Shown: positions 1-7,940 of the stretch, piece by piece
Layout of the letters: each line of letters begins with the position of its first letter
How positions within the stretch are numbered: the first letter of the stretch is position 1
DNA from: an uncultured Flavobacteriales bacterium
GTDB taxonomy: Bacteria; Bacteroidota; Bacteroidia; Flavobacteriales_D; Sanyastnellaceae
Direction of reading: 5' to 3'
Assembly: GCA_938003665.1 (NCBI GenBank)
Contig: CALKYI010000505.1
Span: 1 to 18,012, forward strand
Length of the DNA: 18,012 nucleotides
Notes under the pieces: model-generated
Told to the model about the DNA's origin: nothing
Databases searched by the model: none
What the model saw: only the letters and a program-made list of their open reading frames with translations
Program-made: the position numbers and the translations under genes

Positions 1-668
1 TTGCGCATGACGGTGTTGACGTCGTTCATGTCGACGTTGATTTCACCGGTGAGCGTGATGACTTCCGCGATGCCTTTGGCGGCGGTGCAGAGGATTTCGT
101 CGGCGTTGTTGAAGGCGGCCCGGATTGTCAGGTTGCCATACAATTCACGGAGCTTGTCGTTGCGAATGATGAGCAACGTGTCCACGGCTTCACGCATCTT
201 CTCGAGTCCATCAGTGGCCTGGGCGCTGCGGCGACGGCCTTCGAATTGGAAGGGAATGGTAACGATGCCTACCGTGAGGATGTCCATTTCGCGGGCCGCT
301 TGGGCGATGACGGGTGCTGCACCGGTCCCGGTGCCGCCGCCCATTCCGGCGGTGATGAAAACCATGCTGGTCTTGTTGCCGATCAGTTCTTTGACTTCTT
401 CCAGCGTTTCAATGGCGGCGTCGCGGCCAACGTCCGGCAACGAACCCGCGCCTTGCCCCCCAGTCAGGCTAGCCCCGAGCTGGACTTTCACAGGAACCGG
501 GCTTGCGTCAAGGGCTTGGGCATCGGTGTTGCACACGATGAAATCCACGCCTTGGATGCCGCGGTCGTACATGGTGTTCACCGCATTTGAACCGCCACCG
601 CCTACGCCGATGACTTTGATCGGGGAGGTGAGGGACGGGTAGGGGTTGGGAGTGCTCATATCGTTCAT
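1..668 (-). CDS. ftsZ: Cell division GTPase FtsZ, N-terminal part (runs off left edge)
   Basis: Tubulin-like GTPase that polymerises into the Z ring at midcell and recruits the division machinery. Only the first 222 codons are present; the gene is cut by the window edge within the GTPase domain. Visible are the glycine-rich nucleotide loop VGGGGSNAV (about residues 22-30), the T3-type loop LGASLTGGQGAG (64-75) and the tubulin signature GGGTGTG (110-116), followed by the stretch VDMNDVNTVM near the cut, matching the family's conserved INVDFADV region. The start at 668 is 20 bp after the ftsA stop; a second in-frame ATG at 659 is equally possible, since neither has a strong Shine-Dalgarno sequence. 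As usual in dcw clusters it is the last division gene, directly after ftsA. Identity is certain; the C-terminal tail that binds FtsA cannot be seen. Confidence 0.97.
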   Translation of the reverse strand, partial: MNDMSTPNPYPSLTSPIKVIGVGGGGSNAVNTMYDRGIQGVDFIVCNTDAQALDASPVPVKVQLGASLTGGQGAGSLPDVGRDAAIETLEEVKELIGNKTSMVFITAGMGGGTGTGAAPVIAQAAREMDILTVGIVTIPFQFEGRRRSAQATDGLEKMREAVDTLLIIRNDKLRELYGNLTIRAAFNNADEILCTAAKGIAEVITLTGEINVDMNDVNTVMR

Positions 669-688
669 CTCAATTCGGATTCCTGTGG

Positions 689-1960
689 TTATTGAATTTC
701 TTCGTCTTCAACGAAGTACTTGCGCATGCGTTCGAGGATGCCAATTCGTTCGTTGCCTGCTTCTTCGTCGGTCGTGTTTTCGCCGTTGCTGGCCATGCGA
801 TCGAAGCCTTTGATGACGAGGCCGACGCCGGTGGCAAAACTCGGGGCCGTGACCTCTTGATTCGGCGCTTCAGCCAAGTGTTCGCTTGGGTAACCGACGC
901 GGCAATCCATGCCCGTCACGTATTGGAAGAGCTGGGTGATGTGGCGCAATTGCGAACCGCCGCCCGTCAAGACCACGCCGCCAATCAACTGATCGGCAAA
1001 ACCAGAATTGCGGATTTCGAAGTGCACATGCTCGATGATTTCGGTCATGCGCGCTTCGATGATGCTCGCGAGGTTCTTCAAGCTGATTTCACGTGGGTTG
1101 CGTCCTTGCAAGCCTGGGATGCAGACGATTTCGTTGTCCTTCATTTCGGTGGCGATGGCTGATCCGAAACGCTGCTTCAACAATTCCGCTTGTTTCTTCA
1201 TGATTTGGCAGCCCTGACGAATGTCCTCTGTCAGCACGTTGCCGCCAAACGGAATGACTGCGGTGTGGCGGATGATGCCGTCCTGGAAAATCGCAATGTC
1301 CGTGGTGCCGCCTCCGATGTCCACCAAGGCCACACCGGCTTCTTGTTCTTCCGCACTCAAAACGGAGGCAGAAGAGGCGAGGGGCTCGAGGATCAATTGA
1401 TCCACATTGAGTTCTGCTTTTTCAATGCATCGATTGATGTTGCGAATGGCGGCAATCTGGCCGATGATGACGTGGAAGTTGGCTTCCAAACGGATGCCGC
1501 TCATGCCCACCGGCTCCTTGATGCCGCCCTCGTTGTCCACGGTGTATTCTTGCGGCAAGACGTGCAGGATTTCTTCACCGGGCTGCATCACCTGGCGGTA
1601 CATGTCCTGGATCAGCGCATCGATGTCGACCTGGCTGATTTCTGATTCGAGGTTGTCACGGGTGCGTTGGCCACGCGTCTGCTGGCTTTTGATGTGCTGG
1701 CCAGCGATGCCGACGTTGACATCCACAAATGTCGCCCCGGAGGTGCGCTTTGCTTCTTCGATGGCCGTGCGGATGGAATCCACGGTTTTTTCAATGTTCG
1801 CAACGACACCGCGGGACACCCCGACGGATTCACTTTTTCCATAACCGAGAATTTCGATTTTTCCGTGTTCATTGCGGCGCCCGACGAAGCAGGCGATTTT
1901 CGTCGTGCCAATGTCGAGGCCAACGACGATTTTTTCTGGGGTGTTTGATGCAGAATCCAT
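689..1960 (-). CDS. ftsA: Cell division protein FtsA, actin-like Z-ring membrane anchor
   Basis: Actin-fold ATPase that tethers FtsZ polymers to the inner face of the cytoplasmic membrane and signals to later divisome proteins. The 423-residue product has phosphate-1 motif LDIGTTK (15-21), the SHS2 1C domain in between (about 85-165), phosphate-2 motif VDIGGGTTDIA (213-223) and adenosine motif VVLTGGGSQL (329-338). A linker of low complexity (about 390-404) leads to a C-terminal amphipathic helix RIGILERMRKYF (405-416), the expected membrane-targeting sequence. Length is normal for the family. The ATG at 1960 lies 15 bp after the ftsQ stop, and ftsZ begins 20 bp downstream, so the three are probably co-transcribed. 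No key residue appears missing. Confidence 0.97.
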   Translation of the reverse strand: MDSASNTPEKIVVGLDIGTTKIACFVGRRNEHGKIEILGYGKSESVGVSRGVVANIEKTVDSIRTAIEEAKRTSGATFVDVNVGIAGQHIKSQQTRGQRTRDNLESEISQVDIDALIQDMYRQVMQPGEEILHVLPQEYTVDNEGGIKEPVGMSGIRLEANFHVIIGQIAAIRNINRCIEKAELNVDQLILEPLASSASVLSAEEQEAGVALVDIGGGTTDIAIFQDGIIRHTAVIPFGGNVLTEDIRQGCQIMKKQAELLKQRFGSAIATEMKDNEIVCIPGLQGRNPREISLKNLASIIEARMTEIIEHVHFEIRNSGFADQLIGGVVLTGGGSQLRHITQLFQYVTGMDCRVGYPSEHLAEAPNQEVTAPSFATGVGLVIKGFDRMASNGENTTDEEAGNERIGILERMRKYFVEDEEIQ

Positions 1961-1975
1961 GGACGTAGAAGTTGC

Positions 1976-2707
1976 TTAGTAATATCGTTGAGCGACGACT
2001 TGATCCGCGAAGGTCAGGTCGATGCGTTTGTAGACGTTCAGGTTGCCCCGTTCGACGTGTTCGGTGTAGAAGACGAGGAGTTTGTTCAGTTTTTGTTCGA
2101 GGTGTTCGGTGTCGCCGAACGCAATGCGCGCCGCTCCAATCCGAGGCACGACATCGAGCATGCCGGCGTCGTTGACTTCAATTTGGTCAATGAAGGCCGA
2201 CCAAAGCGGGTCGTCCACGGTAGCTTCGACCAAGGCAAATGCCTCCAACGCCGCCTCGAAGGAAGGTGCGTGAATGACGGGCACCCTTGCGGTGTAGTAC
2301 GGCGAGAGCGGAAGTTGGGTCCCTTCCGAGTCGATGTAAAAGTCCGGTTCGTCTTCGGACGTGTGCACCCGAGCCAACGGCTTGCGTTGGGTGACCTGCA
2401 CGTGCAGCGTTCGGTTGAGCCCCGGGTAAATTTCCACCCCATCGATGGCGGGGATTTCACGAACCCAGCGCTCCACATCGTGAAGGGACAAATCCGCGAC
2501 GAAGGTGCCGGCGATGCTGTCGTTGGCGAAGATGTGATCGCGAACCCCTGCAGCATCGACAAAGAACATGCCGTCGATTTCGACGACGTCGACTTCCAAT
2601 CCTGTGTACCGAGCGTTGGACTCGCGTTCCACCGAAAACCCAACCAAGGCTCCACTGCCGGCAATCAGCAAAACGGCTGAGGCGATGGAGAGGATGGTTC
2701 GTATCAT
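1976..2707 (-). CDS. ftsQ: Cell division protein FtsQ (bitopic POTRA-domain divisome protein)
   Basis: Single-pass inner-membrane protein that, in known systems, links early and late divisome proteins and binds FtsL and its partner. The 243-residue product has a short N-terminus, one membrane segment at about residues 5-27, and a periplasmic part whose first section (about 38-110) fits a POTRA domain; the pattern VREIPAIDGVEIYPG followed by LHVQVTQRKPLARV is the typical FtsQ junction. The C-terminus KRIDLTFADQVVAQRYY matches the pattern seen at the end of Bacteroidota FtsQ proteins. Sequence conservation is low in this family, so the assignment rests on these patterns plus position between murC (7 bp upstream) and ftsA (15 bp downstream). 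There is no ddl gene at this junction, unlike in enterobacteria. Confidence 0.9.
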   Translation of the reverse strand: MIRTILSIASAVLLIAGSGALVGFSVERESNARYTGLEVDVVEIDGMFFVDAAGVRDHIFANDSIAGTFVADLSLHDVERWVREIPAIDGVEIYPGLNRTLHVQVTQRKPLARVHTSEDEPDFYIDSEGTQLPLSPYYTARVPVIHAPSFEAALEAFALVEATVDDPLWSAFIDQIEVNDAGMLDVVPRIGAARIAFGDTEHLEQKLNKLLVFYTEHVERGNLNVYKRIDLTFADQVVAQRYY

Positions 2708-2714
2708 GGTGTGT

Positions 2715-4124
2715 TCAGGTGCGAGCTTTGAATCGTTCAGGGTCCTCGCGAAGCCAGTGGGCTAGGGGTTGCACGCATCGGTCGATGTCGCCAGCCCCCA
2801 AGGTCATCAGCACGTCGGGAGGGTACGCCTTCAGGTTATCGAATATCTGATTTGATTCGATGAGGTATTTGTGGGGGTGGGGGATGTTTTCAAACAGGGC
2901 TTGTGAATCGATTCCCGGGATGGGCGCCTCTCGGGCGGGGTAGATGGGCAACAAAAAAACCCGATCCAACTGAGCCAAGGCCTGACCAAATCCGACCAGG
3001 TTATCCCGCGTTCTCGAAAACAAATGCGGCTGGAAAATCCCCGTGATTTCCCGCCCCGGGTGGTGCAATCGAACAGCCGCGATGGCCGCTTCCAATTCCA
3101 CGGGATGGTGGGCGTAGTCGTCGATGTAAATACCGTGATCCGCCCGGATGTGGTAAGCAAATCGCCGTTCGATTCCCTGAAAAGTGGCCAACTGCTGCAA
3201 ACTTTCTTCCACGGATGCACCCGCTGCTTCCGCAAGGCACAAAGCGGCCAATGAATTCTTGACGTTGTGTACCCCAGCGAGGGGAAAGCGCACGCCTTCG
3301 TGCCAGCCCCCGCCGATCCAGACATCGCCGGTCAACCAGCTGTCTTCGATGTGCAGGGCGGTGGCTGCCGCGTGCCAGGCTTCCGCCTCCTGCCGTGAAG
3401 ATGTTACGCCATACCGCTTGCCTGTGACGCCTTTGATGCGGACGTTGGCCTCTAGGAACAGCGTTCCGCTGATGCGTTCAGTAAAGGCCTTGAATCCTTC
3501 GTGAAACGATGCCACGTCACCGTATACATCGAGGTGGTCGGGGTCGGCGCTTGTAATCGTCGCATGGGTTGGATGGAGGTGCAAAAAGCTCCGGTCGAAT
3601 TCGTCCGCTTCAACCACGGTCCATTCGGCATTCGGCGACCACACAGCGTTCGATTGCGTCCCGACCAGGATGCCGCCGATGAAAGCCCGACATCCGGAAG
3701 GCTGCCCATTCATCAAATGCGCAAGCAATGCAGAAGTCGTGGTCTTGCCGTGGGTTCCGGCCACGGCCAAGGTGGGTTTGCTTTCGGTGAGCCAACCGAG
3801 CACCTCGCTGCGCTTGCCCATGCGGCAGCCGCTCTCGCGGGCGCGAACCAACACAGGGAAATCGTCGGGAACGGCGGGTGTTCGAACGACAAGGGCGTGT
3901 TCGTGGGGCACTTCGTCCAACCAGCGATTGAAATGCGTCATGGCCTCAGCCACAGTTGCTCCAGCGCTGATGGACATGCCGGAGGCCTTCAATTGAGCGA
4001 TGAGCTCCGAATCCGTTCGGTCGTATCCGGCCACGGCCATCCCTTCGGCATGGAGGTACCGTGCAATTGCGCTCATGCCAATGCCGCCGATGCCAATGAA
4101 ATAGACGTGTGTGGTGCCGGTCAT
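2715..4124 (-). CDS. murC: UDP-N-acetylmuramate--L-alanine ligase MurC
   Basis: Cytoplasmic Mur ligase that uses ATP to add L-alanine to UDP-MurNAc, the first amino acid of the peptidoglycan stem peptide. The 469-residue product has the N-terminal UDP-binding loop FIGIGGIGMSAIA (9-21), the ATP loop GTHGKTTT (123-130), the central-domain stretch VEADEFDRSFL with a downstream DPDHLDVYGD, and the C-terminal-domain motif DDYAHHPVE typical of MurC. The GTHGKTT loop and GIGGIGMS start distinguish MurC (or Mpl) from MurD, E and F; the length and dcw position favour MurC over Mpl. Its start overlaps the murG stop by 4 bp (ATGA), which suggests translational coupling. All expected motifs are present. 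Confidence 0.96.
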   Translation of the reverse strand: MTGTTHVYFIGIGGIGMSAIARYLHAEGMAVAGYDRTDSELIAQLKASGMSISAGATVAEAMTHFNRWLDEVPHEHALVVRTPAVPDDFPVLVRARESGCRMGKRSEVLGWLTESKPTLAVAGTHGKTTTSALLAHLMNGQPSGCRAFIGGILVGTQSNAVWSPNAEWTVVEADEFDRSFLHLHPTHATITSADPDHLDVYGDVASFHEGFKAFTERISGTLFLEANVRIKGVTGKRYGVTSSRQEAEAWHAAATALHIEDSWLTGDVWIGGGWHEGVRFPLAGVHNVKNSLAALCLAEAAGASVEESLQQLATFQGIERRFAYHIRADHGIYIDDYAHHPVELEAAIAAVRLHHPGREITGIFQPHLFSRTRDNLVGFGQALAQLDRVFLLPIYPAREAPIPGIDSQALFENIPHPHKYLIESNQIFDNLKAYPPDVLMTLGAGDIDRCVQPLAHWLREDPERFKART

Positions 4125-5275
4125 AAGAGCTTTTCCAATTCGCTGACGACGTCGTTGGCTGCTTCTGGACGTGCGGCGTTGAGGAGGTTGGTTTGCAAGG
4201 ATTTTGCTCGGTCTGAGTCCCCTAACAGGCCAACAAGGGTGGCCTCTAAGCCCTCAATCACCTCCGAATCCGGGAGCAGAATGGCGCCATCGCGGTCGCT
4301 CAAGGAGCGGGCATTCTTCGTCTGGTGATCTTCGGCGACTACGGGTGAAGGGACGAGGATGGTGGGTTTGCCCACCAAGGCCAATTCGGCGATGGACATG
4401 GCGCCGGCGCGGCTGGCGATGACCGTAGCACAGCGATAGGCGAGGTCCATGCGGTCGATGAAGCCCAGACAGCGGATGCCTGATTGTGCGGATTCAGGCC
4501 AGGTTTGCATGCGGTCACGCATGGTTTCGTGATACCGGGCGCCGGTTTGCCAGATGAGGTCAAACGGCAACGCCTCCGTCCTTTCTTCGACCATGCGGCA
4601 TACGGCGGCGTTCATGGAAGCCGCGCCGAGGCTGCCGCCCATGACAAACACCACCGGACGGCTTCCGTCAAATTCAAAGTGCTTCCATGCGGCCTCCGAG
4701 GATTGTCCGCGCTCTGACACGGCATCGAGCACCTGCATCCGCAACGGATTTCCCGTCTCGACGATGCGGTCCGCCGGAAACCAGCGCTCCAGTCCAGGGA
4801 ATCCGGCGCAGATCAACCCCACGCGCTTCGCCAGCAATCGGTTGGTGATGCCGGGGAATGAGTTTTGTTCTTGAATGGCTGTTGGAATGCCCATCTGCGC
4901 GGCTTGGTGGAGTACCGGCCCGCTGGCAAATCCCCCCACGCCGACGACCAATTCTGGCCGAAAGCGCCGAAGGATGCGGCGGGCGTTCCACAACGAGCTG
5001 ACCAGTTTGAATGGAAACAGCCAATTGCGCAGGCTGCGCCAGTTACGGTCCACACCGGTGATCCAAAGTCCCTTGATGGAATACCCAGCGGCAGGTACTT
5101 TTTCCATCTCCATCCGGCCTTTGGCACCCACGAAGAGGATGTCGCACTGTGGATGCCGGCGTTTGATTTCGTCGGCAATGGCCAAGGCGGGGTGGATGTG
5201 GCCACCTGTTCCCCCTCCAGAGACAATGACGCGCTTGAGGGGATGCGAAGAATTAGCCATGGGGTTGGGGTTCAC
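4121..5275 (-). CDS. murG: UDP-GlcNAc:lipid I N-acetylglucosaminyltransferase MurG
   Basis: Peripheral membrane GT28-family glycosyltransferase that adds GlcNAc to lipid I, giving lipid II on the cytoplasmic face. The 384-residue product has the first glycine loop GGGTGGHIHPA (20-30), VGVGGFASGP (111-120), EQNSFPGITNR (136-146), the second-domain loop GGSLGA (213-218), the UDP-GlcNAc site SRAGAMSIAEL (288-298) and EDHQTKNA (315-322). The basic, aromatic stretch around 79-92 fits the membrane-association patch of the family. With the ATG at 5275 it overlaps the ftsW end by 23 bp; an in-frame ATG at 5260 (residue 6) would reduce the overlap to 8 bp and is a reasonable alternative. It overlaps murC by 4 bp. 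Confidence 0.96.
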   Translation of the reverse strand: MNPNPMANSSHPLKRVIVSGGGTGGHIHPALAIADEIKRRHPQCDILFVGAKGRMEMEKVPAAGYSIKGLWITGVDRNWRSLRNWLFPFKLVSSLWNARRILRRFRPELVVGVGGFASGPVLHQAAQMGIPTAIQEQNSFPGITNRLLAKRVGLICAGFPGLERWFPADRIVETGNPLRMQVLDAVSERGQSSEAAWKHFEFDGSRPVVFVMGGSLGAASMNAAVCRMVEERTEALPFDLIWQTGARYHETMRDRMQTWPESAQSGIRCLGFIDRMDLAYRCATVIASRAGAMSIAELALVGKPTILVPSPVVAEDHQTKNARSLSDRDGAILLPDSEVIEGLEATLVGLLGDSDRAKSLQTNLLNAARPEAANDVVSELEKLL

Positions 5276-6497
5276 GAACGATTCGGTTGCCTGCGGGTCG
5301 CGTCTTCGCAGGCGATTTTTCCCAGTTGTCGGGATCGGTCACGGACCGGGATACGGCCAAAATCATGCCAATGGCGAGGCAGGTGAAAATCATGGACGTT
5401 CCGCCATATGAGACCATGGGCAAGGGTTGCCCAGTTGTGGGAAAAAGCCGAACGGCGACGGCCATGTTGATCATGGCTTGAAAGACCAGCATGAAGCCCA
5501 AGCCCATCGCGAGCAATCCACCAAAATGCCGTGGACAGCGCGTGGCCGTTCGCATGGTCCGATACAGCAGGATCAAATACGCCATCACCAGCCCCAATCC
5601 GCCAATGACCGCCCCCCATTCCTCGATGATGAAGGCGTAAATCATGTCCGAATAGGGGTGGGGCAAAAAGTTGCGGGAAGTGCCAGTGCCCGGTCCCGTC
5701 GGCAGCAGGCCGCCCCGGTTGATGGCCACTTGGGCCAGTTCGATTTGGTATTCGAGGGCATCGCCTTCTTCAGCCGCTCCGACGCCAGCAAATCGTTCCA
5801 ATCGCCCGGCCCACGTTCCGAAGCGCGGCAGCGCTTCCGGCACGGCCTTGCCGATGCCATACAGCAGCACGAGCCCCAGCATGCCCATCCCTGCAATGCG
5901 CGCCATATGCCGCCACGGCACACCGCCGATGAACAGCATGCCCACGCACACCACGCCGAGCAGCGCGGCAGTCGAAAAGTCGGCCGGCAAGATGAGCCCG
6001 CATATGATTCCGATGGGGATCAAAATCGGCAAGACGCCCGCTCGGAAGTCATGCAATTGCGTGCGCCGGTTGTTCAATTCCCGCGCCACATATGTCACCA
6101 ACACCACCTTGGCAAAATCGGACGTCTGCAGCGTCAATCCCACAAAGGGAATGCGCAGCCAGCGTTTGGCGTCGTTGATGTCCGCCCCAAACGCCAGAGT
6201 CAAGATCAGCAGGACGGCGGCCACCCAGATGAGCACCTGGGAAATCCGGGAGAAGTACCGGAAGTTGACTTTGTGAATGAGGAGCATGACACCCCACCCG
6301 AGGGCGAGCATGACCCCTTGTTTGAACAGGAAACGCAATGAACCACCGTCCGATTTATACGCCAACGACGAAATGGCGCTGTATACCGCCAACAGCGATA
6401 ACAGGCTGAGGATCAAGGTGACCATCCAGATGACCTTGTCCCCTTCCAACCAGGCGCCGATGCGCCGGTGTAGGTTCATGCTGCTCCCGTCGGACAT
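5253..6497 (-). CDS. ftsW: Septal peptidoglycan polymerase FtsW (SEDS family)
   Basis: Polytopic membrane glycosyltransferase that polymerises lipid II at the septum together with the class B penicillin-binding protein FtsI. The 414-residue product is highly hydrophobic, with about ten predicted membrane segments from residue 23 onward. SEDS marks are NDAKRWLRIP (108-117), the large extracellular loop containing RNFLPHPYSDMIYAFIIEE with D284 at the position of the proposed catalytic aspartate, and PTTGQPLPMVSYGG (353-366). FtsW is chosen over its elongation paralogue RodA because of its place between murD and murG. It starts 2 bp after the murD stop; an in-frame ATG at 6479 is an alternative start. 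Its end overlaps murG. The short hydrophilic tail after about residue 385 is probably cytoplasmic. Confidence 0.94.
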   Translation of the reverse strand: MSDGSSMNLHRRIGAWLEGDKVIWMVTLILSLLSLLAVYSAISSLAYKSDGGSLRFLFKQGVMLALGWGVMLLIHKVNFRYFSRISQVLIWVAAVLLILTLAFGADINDAKRWLRIPFVGLTLQTSDFAKVVLVTYVARELNNRRTQLHDFRAGVLPILIPIGIICGLILPADFSTAALLGVVCVGMLFIGGVPWRHMARIAGMGMLGLVLLYGIGKAVPEALPRFGTWAGRLERFAGVGAAEEGDALEYQIELAQVAINRGGLLPTGPGTGTSRNFLPHPYSDMIYAFIIEEWGAVIGGLGLVMAYLILLYRTMRTATRCPRHFGGLLAMGLGFMLVFQAMINMAVAVRLFPTTGQPLPMVSYGGTSMIFTCLAIGMILAVSRSVTDPDNWEKSPAKTRPAGNRIVREPQPHG

Positions 6498-6499
6498 GT

Positions 6500-7936
6500 T
6501 CAGAGGTTGCGTACCGCCTCCTTGAATTCGCGTCCGCGTTCTTCGTACGAGCCGAACAGATCAAAACTCGCGCACGCCGGAGACAACAGGGCCGTGTGGC
6601 CGGGTGTACCCAATTGATAGGCCAACTGAACGGCTTCCGCGGCAGTGCTCACCTCGTGGCAGCTGTCCACCCGGTCGCCGAAGGCGTCGATGAGTTTCTT
6701 GTTGTTTTTGCCGAGGCAAATGAGGTGGTCGACCTTGGCCGTCACGAGGTGCAACAGGGATGTGTAGTCGTTGCCCTTGTCCACACCGCCAGCAATCCAG
6801 ATGATCGGCCCCTCGGTGCTCTCGAGTGCGTACCAGGCGCTGTTGACGTTGGTGGCTTTCGAGTCGTTGACGAACGTGATGCCGTTGGTCTCGACGACAA
6901 ACTCCATGCGGTGCTCGATGGCGTCAAATTGCGCGAGGCTGTCACGGATGCCTTCTTTGCGGAGTTCGAGTGCGCGGGCAGCGACGCTGGCTGCCATGCT
7001 GTTGTACAGGTTGTGTTTGCCCTGCAATGCCAATTCTTGGATGGTCATGGTAAATGGGTTTTGATGAGGAATGTTGATTGTGAATTCGTTGGGTTGATCT
7101 GGGGTGTCGACCGAGGCCGTTCCCCAGGGATGGAGGCCGTGTGCGGCCAGGTTGTTTTGCAATTGAGATTCGGTCTGCCCGGTCGACACGGCCACCACGC
7201 GGGCGGCAAGTGTGCCCGCAGCTTGGTCGCGTTTCCAGCGGGCCATGGACAACGGGTCGTCGGCGTTGAGGACGAGGAGATCCGAATCGATTTGGTTAGA
7301 AGCAATGCGCCAGTTGGGTTCGGCGTATTGTTCGATGTCGTTGTTGTACCGGTCGAGGTGGTCCGGGGTGATGTTGAGCAGCACCGCGACGTCTGGTCGG
7401 AAGGTGTTGACCCCGTCCAACTGAAAACTGCTCACTTCCACCACTTGGTAATCCGCGGGAAGCGGGCGTTCGCTCAAATCGCGTGCCCAGCTCTTGCCGA
7501 TGTTCCCCACGCACGCTACGTCGCATCCAGCGTCTTCAAACAACGCTGCGATGAGGGCCGTGGTGGTGGTCTTGCCGTTGGAACCGGTCACGGCGATAAC
7601 GCGTTGGCCGTCGGTCCTTGCGTACCGGCTGGCAAATTCAATTTCGCTGATGAGCTCACCTCCAGCCGCCTTGACTCGCTCCACAAGCGGAGCGGTTTCC
7701 GGGATGCCCGGGCTTTTGATGACCGGGGCACCAGCTGTGGCAGCGTCGAGTACACGTGCTTCGTCGTGTCCGTTGGCCTCCCATTCCACGCTAGCAGCAT
7801 CCAACTCAGCGGCACGGTCAGCTGAGACCGCACCCGCGTCGCTGATCCAAGGCTGCAAACCCTGGCGCACCGCAAGCAGGGCAGCACCTGTGCCGCTTTC
7901 TCCTGCTCCGAGTATGGGTACGATGGGGTGGGACAT
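6500..7936 (-). CDS. murD: UDP-N-acetylmuramoyl-L-alanine--D-glutamate ligase MurD
   Basis: Cytoplasmic ATP-dependent ligase adding D-glutamate to UDP-MurNAc-L-Ala. The 478-residue product carries an N-terminal nucleotide-binding loop LGAGESGTGAA (9-19), KSPGIPE (74-80) typical of MurD, the ATP loop GSNGKTTTT (118-126), ITPDHLDRYNN in the central domain, and the C-terminal motifs FVNDSKATNVNS, AGGVDKGNDY and SPACASFDLF (452-461), the last being diagnostic of MurD. Length is slightly above the about 440 residues usual in enterobacteria, in keeping with the Bacteroidota homologues. It starts 4 bp after the mraY stop and ends 2 bp before ftsW, so it sits inside the same transcription unit. Confidence 0.96.
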   Translation of the reverse strand: MSHPIVPILGAGESGTGAALLAVRQGLQPWISDAGAVSADRAAELDAASVEWEANGHDEARVLDAATAGAPVIKSPGIPETAPLVERVKAAGGELISEIEFASRYARTDGQRVIAVTGSNGKTTTTALIAALFEDAGCDVACVGNIGKSWARDLSERPLPADYQVVEVSSFQLDGVNTFRPDVAVLLNITPDHLDRYNNDIEQYAEPNWRIASNQIDSDLLVLNADDPLSMARWKRDQAAGTLAARVVAVSTGQTESQLQNNLAAHGLHPWGTASVDTPDQPNEFTINIPHQNPFTMTIQELALQGKHNLYNSMAASVAARALELRKEGIRDSLAQFDAIEHRMEFVVETNGITFVNDSKATNVNSAWYALESTEGPIIWIAGGVDKGNDYTSLLHLVTAKVDHLICLGKNNKKLIDAFGDRVDSCHEVSTAAEAVQLAYQLGTPGHTALLSPACASFDLFGSYEERGREFKEAVRNL

Positions 7937-7940
7937 GGGG

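Noticed and set aside
1..642. Plus-strand frame of 213 codons at the left edge
   Set aside because: It is the antisense of ftsZ, whose GTPase motifs are unmistakable on the minus strand.
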